A stretch of DNA of 64,000 bases from Clytia hemisphaerica. Lineage: Eukaryota; Cnidaria; Hydrozoa; Leptothecata; Clytiidae. The notes under the pieces are model-generated. The model worked only from the letters and a program-made list of their open reading frames with translations. It did no database searches and was not told the origin of the DNA. The stretch is from contig CACVBU010000619.1 of the NCBI GenBank assembly GCA_902728285.1, forward strand, positions 1,001,963-1,065,962. Direction: 5' to 3'. This document shows, piece after piece, positions 1 through 10,700 of the stretch (position 1 is the first letter of the stretch; every line of letters begins with the position of its first letter). The position numbers and the translations under genes were made by a program.

Positions 1-183
1 CACTTACAAATCAATCGTGGTTTTGAAACTTCCTGGGAAATTTCCCTTTTTCTCAAATATTATGACCTTGATTGTAGAGAGCAAATGTCAGTGAATATAC
101 TACTACTCTAATCGTATAGGAGCAAAACTTAAAAGATCACCAATAAAAAGAGATCATGATTTTGACTGTTCTATGCTGTAGCT

Positions 184-3100
184 TCACGCCAGGGGAGCTT
201 CACATACATAAGAAAGATTAGATTCACACAATTCATCATTCCATCTCCATTGAAAATTATCTTGTGTTTTCATTTGGACACAGTCTTCGTCTTGCCCAGG
301 GTAACCGAATGGTGTTTGGTCCATGTTATTTGGCTCATCAGGACCCCAATCATCGTAATAGTTCTGACCAGCCACATACATTACTCCACTGACCCATTTA
401 AATACTCCTTCTGTGTCTCTGTCGTTCATACCTTTTACGATAGCAAAAAAACACACAACAGCTTCAGCTGAATAATTGGTAAGATTTCTCCTAATGTACC
501 TTAAGTGAAGAAATTTTGGCGAACTGCCTAAAAATTTTGTCAAATTCGCCAACAATTCTTTCCACCAAATTTAAATTTATAGGTCATTCGCCAAAATAAA
601 TTCTCGCTAAATTTAATTTTCTTTTAATTTATTCTCACAAGCTCATTCACTAAGATTTCTTCTTGCCAAATTTCTTCTCTAAGGTTATTAATTTTCATCT
701 TTACACTTTGTACTTAAAATATCCTTGCACCGCCAAAGATTCTATAATTTTTGAGATATTTTAAAGGTTTTGTTTTTAAATAAGAGTGATATCGTTTGCT
801 TACTAATTAATTTTAATTTACAAGCTTTTTCACATCATTGAATTGACACGGATGTGGAGTAAGATTGGTCAGAAATAGGAAAAGAATACGATTTCTTCAT
901 TTATTCAGCACAATATAACTATAGGGTATCCCTATTCGTCCTGATATGAAATATGTGTCTGATATGAAACAGAAACACTTTATGTAAAAATAAAACCCTG
1001 AAATCTAGATTGAACTTACCAATCCAAATTTCAGTATTCGACGCTTTAAGAAATGTATCAATGATGAACTGCTTTCTATCACCATTGTACACAGTCACCA
1101 GGTGTCCACCTTTTACTACGCAGTCGCTTTCAGCGTCACTCCAAGTACGTTGGGTTGGAATGTACATAAAACATTCATGATCCCTTTGGGTCCAACCTGA
1201 CCGGCAACCTGACAAAAACAGTAAAAATTCATCACAAAAAATGCAAAAATTAATAACCCAAACAAAATTTGACCTACTTGTAGCAATTAATCTCCATGCA
1301 AAACGATAAACTTTGATAACTGAATCAAGGATAGTATGAATATATAAAACTAACGATAGACACAAAAAGAAAACCCTTATAGAATATCTACAGAAGAACT
1401 ACCATCCAAAATCTGTCAGAGAAGGGTGACTTAAATGCCGCTGGGTAAGAAGATAAACCCGCTAATTTCCCCATGGCGTTGGTTACTCTTACCAGGACAT
1501 GGATTGGTATTGCATGCTCTTTCTTCTCGTTCATCGCCTTCACAATGCTTTCCTCCGTACTGACTTGCAGGATTATCACAAGCTCGTGTTCGATACTGCG
1601 CACCACTTCCACAACTTAGTGTGCAAGAAGAAAAACCACTCCAGCTAGACCAACCACCATCCACTAGAACAAAGAGATAAATTGCGTCAATTTTTAACAA
1701 ATAGAAGGTGGTGTTGTTTTAGAGTCCATCTAGCAGTTCATAATAAGGGACGTTACACTTTTCATTATCTTTATAATCTTTACTTAATTACCTTAATTAA
1801 GATTCCTTGGGGCCAAGTTAACAAACTCTTGTTGAATTTCGACAGTGTTCAGAGATCTGGTTTTAAATTAATAAACCACATCATTGGGATTCGCTGCAGT
1901 TAATACTTTCCAAGCTCCTAATCATATGTATTACTCTATAAGCTCTATTCTGCCCTATATGGCTGAGAAAATACTGAGACTTCTTGTCATTTCTCTCCTC
2001 AATCAAAAACCCAACGAGTGTGGAGAATTGGTTGAAACAATTTACAGAGAACCGAAGTTTTGGTCTACAAAATCGAGGATGGGACAAATGCTTATTATCT
2101 ACCTTTACTCTCAGTGACCAGGATCTAGGGAATAAAAAATAGCAAGAAATGTCAAGAAAACACAAATCTTAGTAAGATAAACCCGCTAATTTCCCCATGG
2201 CGTTTGTTACTCTTACCGGGACATGGATTGGTATTGCATGCTCTTTCTTCTCGTTCATCGCCTTGGCAATGCTTTCCTCCGTACTGACGTGCAGGATTAT
2301 CACAAGCTCGTGTTCGATACTGCGTACCACTTCCACAACTTAGTGTGCAAGAAGAAAAACCACTCCAGCTAGACCAACCACCATCCACTAGAACAAAGAG
2401 ATAAATTGCGTCAACTTTTAACAAATAGAAGGTGGTGTTGTTTTAGAGTCCATCTAGCAGTTCATGATAAGGGACGTTACACTTTTCATTATCTTTATAA
2501 TCTTTACTTAATTGCCTTAATTAAGATTCCTTGGGGCCAAGTTAACAAACTCTTGTTGAATTTCGACAGTGTTCAGAGATCTGGTTTTAAATTAATAAAC
2601 CACATCATTGGGATTCGCTGCAGTTAATACTTTCCAAGCTCCTAATCATATGGGTTACTCTATAAGCTCTATTCTGCCCTATATGGCTGAGAAAATACTG
2701 AGACTTCTTGTCATTTCTCTCCTCAATCAAAAACCCAACGAGTGTGGAGAATTGGTTGAAACTATTTACAGAGAACCGAAGTTTTGGTCTACAAAATCGA
2801 GGATGGGACAAATGCTTATTATCTACCTTTACTCTCAGTGACCAGGATCTAGGGAATAAAATATAGCAAGAAATGTCAAGAAAACACAAATCTTAGTAAG
2901 ATAAATCCGCTAACCCATGGCGTTGGTTACTCTTACCGGGACATGGATTGGTATTGCATGCTCTTTCTTCTCGTTCATCGCCTTCACAATGCTTTCCTCC
3001 GTATTGACTTGCAGGATTATCACAAGCTCGTGTTCGATACTGCGTACCACTTCCACAACTTAGTGTGCAAGAAGAAAAACCACTCCAGCTAGACCAACCA

Positions 3101-6100
3101 CCATCCACTAGAAAAAAGAGATGATTTACAAATACCCTTCATGCATCTAAGGGGCCTCTGAAATTTCTCACAGCAACTTAGGTGGTCAAAACCTATCATT
3201 GGTAAAACTTTCAATTCAGAAGATCCAATAGTTCCTGAGTTCCAGAGATAGGTTCGTATTTGTTTTATAGACCGGTGGGAATATAAAATGCTTTTGATGC
3301 TTTATACATCTAATTTAAAGAAGATTGAATAATGTCGGAGCTTTTTTTCACGAGATACATCAAGTTATTTTTCTTTTCACCTCCGTTGAAATAATTTGTC
3401 AAATAACTGTTATAACAACCTTTTAAACAAGTCATAGTCAACAGAAATGTAAGGCCCGGAGGGGGAGGGTAGTTACGCAAATTGAGCGGCGGCGGTATGT
3501 GCGGCGGTTAAGGGTATGTTTCAAAGATAGCAGAAACGCACTGTAGGGTCGACTTTTTTAAAATGCACTGTAAGGGCAGGTAAGGGTGGAAACTTCGGCA
3601 AATCCAGGAACAATTGCACATTTTTACCCGAAAATTCTGATTATTTTGCTCTAAAAGAGAGTTAAAGATTCGAAAAAAATGCACTGTAAGGGTATGAATT
3701 TTAACAATTTTCTCCAGTTTTTAACTCTTTTTTAGCGTTTCATTACCAGCCGGGCATATGCCAATTTTTTCCATACCTTCCCCCTCCCTCCAAGGTGTAA
3801 GGAACAGAAGATTATTGATACCAATAAGATTAAAATGGTTCATCCCACAAAAAAGAAAAACAAAGATATCTTGTCCTATTTGAAAAGTCACGTCACATAC
3901 CAGGAAATATATCAATCTTGATACTACTGGACCCACAATACATTCCGCAATACTCTGGTGTCGGAGAATCGCACTGTCGTGTTGCGAGCGACAGTTTCCC
4001 TGGGCACGTCGTCTCGTTTTGGAATGTTTCGTTTACAGTTGACCAATTGCTCCATTGACCGTGAACGGGAGGCCAGTAATAACATTTCCAAAGCGTTGTG
4101 TAGTAGTCTGCTTGTACTGGATGAAAAGTAGAAAATCAAAATTATTGTGTTATCAAAACTTTAAACTAGATAATCATATAAAGTTATTTTGAGGAAAATT
4201 GAAAATAATGCTCTATGGATAAATAAAGATATAAAGCTAGAATTCTTATAATTTTGGGATAGAACAATAGACTATATCAGCTTCACATGAAAACTCAGAT
4301 TTGACCCACGAGAATTGCCCACAATGCTTTGTGCAGAACGAATTTCACCGTGAACTTTTTTCTGCACAATGCATTGTGGGCAATTCTCAGGGGTCAAATC
4401 AGATTTTTCACGTTAAGCCAATATCGTCTATTAGATCAGTGCACCAAAACCATGGGATTAGGAAAGAACTTTTTCTCAGTATCATAAAAAGAAAGGTATT
4501 TGGAAGTCGTCCCTTCGTTCATTCATCGATTTCATTTTCTGATACAGCTTAGGATTGTACCAAAGTCCATCTCAGTAAAATAAAAAAGTTGTACCAGTGG
4601 ATCTGGGTACGATATAAGGGCCAGATTTTATTTACGTTTAGCTACCTGGGCACCTTTGACGATTACAAATTTTGGTATCCACATCGAATTCAATCAAACA
4701 TTGATCAGAGAAACACTTTCGATATCTCTTTTGTATTCCATCATTACCACATGATGAGCTACAAAGACTCCAATCACTCCATATGCTCCATGCTCCGCCA
4801 GCTAAAGTATAATGAGAAATAAAAAGATTTTCGAAAAAGATCTGTTTTCCATTTCGAAAAATGATTTTATTAGATAGCGAAAACATACGCATGAGGCCTA
4901 TTTGAAATTCAAAATTTCAACAAGAGCCTCTCTTGTTAGGCTAGTAAGATACTTCTAGCAGCCCCGGAAGATAACTACTGAACTACGTCTTTTAATAGCT
5001 GATCAAAGTAGTTTATTTCAAGCAAACTAAGCGGTCGATTTATTTGAGACACCAAGAAGCAGGGAAATTATATTGTAAACTACACTACTAGTATGTCATT
5101 TCATAGCGAGTACTTCACCAAAAACCGGGATTTTTCATCCCGTTTCTTAGTGAATTCCACTTTGACGATTTTCAAAAAATAGAAGTCTTTCGAGTGTTTT
5201 GACGCAAGTTTGATTTTTTGATACCGCAGGAGCTTCAAACGTTTAAAGTGACGTACAAAAATCGAATGTTTAGAGCCCGAAAACCTGGGCTCAAAACATT
5301 CGAAAAAGTCACAAAGTGGAATAGACGTTACAGCGTTGAAAAAAAGTCATTTCCCCGCAAAAGCGTGTCTGCGATTTCTAATTTCGGTGCTCATTTGTTT
5401 TTTTTACTCTAAATCAGCAATATTTTCGGCTAAAAAGAGGGAAAATATCCGAGCAAATTTGTAGTCGCTTCGTTCGCTTAATTTTTACAAAGATAGTTTC
5501 TTTAATAGGTGGCGCAGTTTGACCCAATTTTGTTTCAACTGCATACACAAAGGAAAATAATTTAAAATATGTAAGAATCCATTTAGATTTTGAATAAGGG
5601 CTTTTATAAAAAGCAAAAATGAAGAAAAGCTTACCACTATCACAGTTCCCCTTTGTTTCCTCGTGTGCTAAAATGAAAAATTAAAATATTTGGATTATTA
5701 CTCTCGCCTCTCGGGTACCTAATAGTCGGGGGGAGGGGGCCGCTGATTAATTTTTTGAAAATTTTCCACCCAGGACATTCTTATTCCAACCCCCCCCCCC
5801 GCTTATTGATTTTTGAAAAATATTTTTTGAAAGTTCCCTCTTTCGCCCTAATTCTGCTGTATTTAGCCTCCTTTTCGAAAATTTTCCACCCAGGACATTT
5901 TTATTCAAACCCCCCCCCCGCCTATTCCACCCCCCCCCCCCCGGCTATTAGGTACCCGAGAGTACACACTTAAAGGTTTTATCAAGAGGATTCTCTATCT
6001 CTGTCTTCTCCTTTAGGAAGAAGTGTCAAATGAAAATTTTTCCTTTCTGAGAAGTTTGATCATCTTAGTAACCGAAAAAGCCAGAATTGTTCTTTCAAGG

Positions 6101-7689
6101 GGGGGGTTTCAGGGGGTACCCGATTCCGCAATTCCGCCAATTTTTTCTCCAATTTCCGTCAAACCGTCTTAAATTGAACCAAAATTCCGTCACCGAAAAT
6201 TCCTTTGAAATTCAATATTTTTGTCGAAAATTCCGCAAATTTGGAATATCTTTTACCAATTCCGAAATTCCGCAATTTTTTTTGCTAAATTCCGTTTTTC
6301 CGCACTAAAATTGTCTAATTTTCCGTCTCCGTCATAGAACCCAATCTCCGTAATTCCGTCTAAATTTTCGCCAAATTCCGCCACTCCGTCCGAAAAAAGG
6401 GCCGATTCCGCTCCTCCGCCAAACGTGAAACCCCCCCCCTTTCAAGAGGGGGCTTATTTGCTTTAGAGGGCGTTTAAAAAAGGGGGTATATTCGATGCAA
6501 TACGGTAATGAAAATAAAAGATTAACTAAACAAAAAGGTTTGCTGTCTTCGATACACATTTTCTTATAACCAACTTCGATTTTTTTGGGTGAGGTCTGAG
6601 TTGCTTGGTATTCTACAATCATACATGGCCAAAATATTTGAGACAAAGGATATTTCCCTGCGAAATTTTGAACAACACAAATTATTTTTAAGCGCGTTAA
6701 ACTACAGTTGGAAAGTAGAGTTTTAACATGAAACTTAAGCCTTAGGACCTTAAAATCTCAGGATTTAAAAGCTCAAATTTGCTCAAGTAAGGCTGGGAAT
6801 ATAGCCTAGAAGCCACCGAGCCCCTTCGAAATCGAAATAGAAAGTTGGATTGCTAAAATAGCAATTCTCGCCCGAACTTTAAATTCTGAAAAACGTTAAA
6901 ATACACTAAAATCTCAATATATTTCGACCTTGTAGCTTATTTTCTGAAAAATTTGTCCTGACTACCCTGATATTACACCATTATGTTTATTTTGTCAAAG
7001 GCTACCGTTTGCCATACTTAGATTATCTAAAAAACTTTTACACTTGACGAGATAGTAATTTATTTTCAGGGCTAGAGCCTTAGTAACCTGGTTGCTTATA
7101 AAAAAAGTGAGATTGGACTATTTGTGTTTTTTTATGAAAGCGATTAGAACCATAGCCTTGCCAATAACTCACCGTTATATTTTGGCTTCCAAGTTTCGAA
7201 AAATATGTTATCATCTACCATAGAGGTCGTCACAAAGTCAATAGTATGGTTAACAGCGTTAAGTCCAAAGAAAGAATAGTCTGTAGACTTTGAGAATTCG
7301 ATTGTCACTGTACCATTTTCTTTATCTACTGCTATGAGACATGCTTTTGAATCAGATGATCTGGTCAATTGAAGTGTATTCTTAATCGTTAAAGACATAT
7401 AATATTGAGGGTAAGTATACGAACGAAGATAGAATCCATCATAATCATTTTTGTTACATTCGATTTGCTTTTCAACAAACCATAAAGTTCTATTGGATAC
7501 CAAACTGTCTTCTTTTAAATACAATAACGTTTCATTTGAATTTTCCAATATTTCATTCTCCTCAAAACCGATATAAAAACCGGGAAATATATTGGATTCG
7601 AATCGGATTCCAGAGTTGTATGTTTGAAGTGTTGATGCTTCGCCGTACATCAGAGCATGTGTAAATATCAGCAATATCCAGCAATACAT
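184..7689 (-). CDS. Secreted beta-trefoil-like / TSP1 / C-type lectin protein, 9 exons
   Basis: Exons, 5' to 3' on the minus strand: 7689-7173, 5667-5635, 4801-4646, 4116-3901, 3107-2937, 2387-2217, 1663-1493, 1208-1020 and 431-184 (stop at 184-186). All junctions are GT-AG and phase 1, giving 623 residues. The first ATG opens a signal peptide (MYCWILLIFTHALMYGEAS). Residues about 20-172 read RFESNIFPGFYIGF and later FYLRSYTYPQYYMSL, resembling the AbfB/beta-trefoil fold (tentative). Residues 184-235 are a TSP1 repeat (WSIWSDWSLCSSSCG), 236-307 a divergent TSP1-like exon (GQWSNWS, then CDSPTPEYCG), and 308-478 three near-identical TSP1 repeats (WSSWSGFSSCTLSCGSG). Residues 479-622 are a C-type lectin domain with WIG, EPN (574-576) and WND (605-607), the calcium and mannose-type ligand signature. 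Probably an extracellular recognition or adhesion protein. The 33-nt second exon is the least certain. Confidence 0.75.
1431..3107 (-). repeat. Recent tandem duplication of a TSP1 exon plus its intron
   Basis: The TSP1 exons at 1493-1663, 2217-2387 and 2937-3107 are each 171 nt and nearly identical. The two introns between them (1664-2216 and 2388-2936) also match almost base for base, so the unit is about 720-724 bp. The few differences include serine versus arginine in DNPASQ/DNPARQ and scattered intron substitutions. High intron identity means the copies arose recently or are being homogenised. A 171-nt phase 1-1 exon adds exactly 57 residues without shifting the frame. Confidence 0.9.
3454..3792. 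repeat. G-rich-ended MITE-like repeat ('cactgtaaggg' family)
   Basis: The segment opens with a G-run (cccggagggggaggg) and ends with a C-run (ccttccccctccctcc). Inside it carries the phrases atgtgcggcggt and cactgtaaggg, which recur in the elements at 27793-28153 and 57628-57928. It looks like an older member of that family; no clean target-site duplication is visible. It lies in an intron of the lectin gene. Confidence 0.5.
4298..4400. mobile_element. Short palindromic MITE-like hairpin
   Basis: The left arm reads gatttgaccca then gagaattgcccacaatgc. The right arm is its inverse, ending gggcaattctcaggggtcaaatc. The roughly 103-bp palindrome sits in an intron of the lectin gene. It has no coding capacity and no second copy was noticed in the window. 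Confidence 0.6.
5699..5964. mobile_element. MITE with TACTCTCGGGTACCTAATA ends, copy 1
   Basis: The left end carries tactctcg then ggtacctaatagtcggg; the right end is its inverse, ccggctattaggtacccgagagta. Inside, the phrase ttttccacccaggacatt with a C-run following it occurs twice. A second copy with the same ends and interior lies at 41453-41735. It sits in the long first intron of the lectin gene. Confidence 0.7.
6092..6447. mobile_element. Foldback element filled with 'ttccg' repeats
   Basis: The ends are tctttcaagggggggtttca and the inverse gtgaaacccccccctttcaag. The interior is a run of degenerate short phrases such as attccgcaattccg and aaattccgtc, partly in inverted orientation towards the right side. 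It is noncoding. Confidence 0.55.
6448..7172. other. Intron sequence with no recognised feature
   Basis: This is the rest of the first intron of the lectin gene, between the foldback element and the first exon's donor (aacg then gtgagt). I see AT-rich sequence without an exon, tandem repeat or RNA gene. Confidence 0.4.
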
Positions 7690-7799
7690 GATCGAGTTCA
7701 ACTAATTATGAGGTAATCAAGCCAAGGTTTTTGAAATAAAAAAAAATTCACCGAAGAACAACCTATGCAACTCAGATCTTCTCGTTATAAATAAACTAT

Positions 7800-10700
7800 T
7801 TACCATTTTGACCCATGATAACCGTTGATGGTTTTGTCAAACCAGAAGTGCCATACACATGAGTGAAAGCATGAACCACCTGTTTCGAACTACTCAAAAA
7901 ACCACAAACCTATATAATAAATATAGGAAGTAAAAAGAGAATCATTGAATGAATGCTTAACTAAAAAAGGTAACACATTCATCGAATATGAATATTCACG
8001 CATATGAATTTATGAAAAATTAATACCTTTAAAAAACTGCAATCGAAGCCATTCGGATAACCAGTTTGACGTTTGACGTCACTAAATAAATAAATATCTA
8101 GGTGAATAACAAAAATGAAATAAATAAAAACACCGACCCTTAGTGAGACTGAAATTTGATTTTCTGATTTTTCCAAACCTTACAGGGACTGTACAAAAAA
8201 GACTACATGGAAGGCTGGATTGAAAGGTTCTTAAAAGAAAAACGAATCGAAAAGTGTTATTCTCTCATTCTTAGCATGTTTCCAGGGTTTGATGTTTCTT
8301 AGATTTTAAGCATTCTGAGCAAGAGCCTAATGTTTCTTAAAAAAAACGTGTACACAACCCCAAAATCAAATCTCAAAAGAGAACAAAATACACCTCAAAA
8401 AGTACATCATCCATTATCATCAACATGAAAAATATGAGCAATCTGATTGGCTAAAAATGCGTATAAATAAATGCTGTATTTCATATTGCATTGTACAAAT
8501 ACAAGACCGCGTTCAAAAAAGGGGCCTGGTAAGCGAGAGATCATATTTCGGTACCGTGTGATAACTATTACTTATCATACTTGAAAGAATCAAGCTTAAT
8601 GTTTGAATTTTTATTTTGGGAATTTTTATTTTGGGAATTTTTCATTTTTAGGAAAAACATGAAATAAAAATATTACTTTACAAACGGCGATAAAAAAAAT
8701 TAAACAGAATTCTAAAAAATTGAAAATTTAATAATTACATAATGTTTTTAACGACAAAATATACAGTCTGGGCTTTTTATATAAGACATAAAAATTTCTG
8801 AATTTTACAGAACAACAAGAAAAGCATTTACTTGCTCATCTCAACTATGTATAATATGGTATATGGTATATGGTATATTCCCATCTCAGGACGGGGAACT
8901 AGAGGGTATATGGTATATTCCCATCTCAGGACGGGGAACTAGAGGGTATATGGTATATTTTCATCTCGGAACCTCGGGAACTAAGGGTACAAGTATACTG
9001 TGGGAGTTGGAGAGAATATAGAACTGGTTCGGTAAAATACACAGGAATAAATCTTTAGCCGACGTTGTAAAAACTCCAAAATATACAAAAACACATGACC
9101 CTAATTCTAAATATTTTCAATAAAAAATGTAAGGACCAGTTCATTATTTTGGTTACTTACCCAGTTGGCACACAGCGTTGTTTCAACGTTTATCTAACCT
9201 TCACAACGTCCATAAAACGTTAAATGAACGTTGAAATCTTGAAACAATGTTGTGTGCCAGCTGGGTAGATGCCTAATAAGCCCTCCTTTACTCGTGCCAA
9301 TCTTTTGGATTTTGTGCACAATGTTTCAGGGCAGAATATCCAAATATACATGACCCTATAATCTCGAGTATCAAATAAATGGCTCTAAAAAAAGTTGTCA
9401 GACCTCTGCTTTTCTCTGATTAGCCTGATTTTAAACTTAAATTATGTTAACTCTTTCACTAGCACTTCCCTACCAAAGATATTAGTAGAATTATAATATT
9501 TTGTTTCAGTTGACTTAAATCATCATTGTAGCGAGAATAATTGATACCATGGTTACCAACTTTCCTGGTTGATGAAGAATACTTCTCGATTTTGCTGAAC
9601 CCTTGTCCCCTGGTAATTGCTCAGGAACTAAAAGAAATGAAAAGAAACTCTTAATAATTCAATTCAATCAAACGAAAAACTTTTTTCCCGTATCCAACAC
9701 AAATATTCCATGGAGCAAGTACCAGAAAGATGTGCCACGATTTCGTGCAAAGAAAAACACGTGCCGAATTAATAATAAGATTTTTGTCATGTTCTTCTTT
9801 ATATCTGAAAGTTTCACAAAACAGGAATATTGTAACTTTTTTTAAAGTGAAACAAAAAAAACATGACCAGCAATGTTTGCTTACAATATAATTACCTGTT
9901 GTGGTATTGAGTGCGGTAATTGGTGTTGTGCTTGGTACTATAATAAAATAGAATAAATATATATTTCAGTGTTATAATAGTATAAAGGCCTGTCTCTGTA
10001 AGTAAACGCTGACGAACTCAAAAATAAACACCTCTTCAACCATCTCGTGTCAAATATATCTATCAGGAGCGGTCGACTTCTGAAGGGACTGGTAGTAAGG
10101 GATTTAAAAAGAAGATATCTACATTTCAAGATAAAAACAAACGAAGCAAATTCACCTCAAAGAGTGGGTAGGTAGAAAACCTGGCCCACCTCTCTGGCCC
10201 GGGCCATATGGCCTACCCTTGGCCCACCCTTTGGCCCACCTTCAAACATTTTTTTCCCCGATTTTATTATCGGACAACCAGGTTATAATGATATGTGTGC
10301 GTCGGGATGCGCTATAATTTCATTATGATTTCATCATAAAGGAGGCCCGGAATTCCCGAGTTATTTTTTCCGAGTTAAAAAAACCGAGTTAAAAAAAAAC
10401 CGAGTTATCCCGAGTTATGACGTCATTTTTGGAATTTAGTGACGTCATTTTTCATTTTTTAAATCGGGAATTTTTGCTTCCTTTAACTTTCCGAGTTATT
10501 TTTCATTTTTTAACTCGGGAATTTTTGCTTCCTTTAACATTCCGAGTTATTTTCCATTTTTTAACTCGGGAATTTTTGCTTCCTTTAACTTTCCGAGTTA
10601 TTTTTCATTTCTTAACTCGGGAATTTTTGCTTCCTTTAGCTTTCCGAGTTATTTTTCATCTCTCTTTAAATTTCTTTTCAATCGACATGGCAAACTTTAT

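Noticed and set aside
5218-5412. A 64-codon plus-strand frame in the lectin gene intron
   Set aside because: No recognised content, and it lies in AT-rich intron DNA antisense to the gene.
7979-8176. Possible extra D8C-gene exon (RQTGYPNGFDCSFLK)
   Set aside because: The peptide looks exon-like, but the available acceptor gives the wrong phase for joining to the other phase 1 exons.
9603-9640. Possible minus-strand exon reading VPEQLPGDKGSAK
   Set aside because: An acceptor is present, but no donor keeps phase 1 and the peptide is not distinctive.
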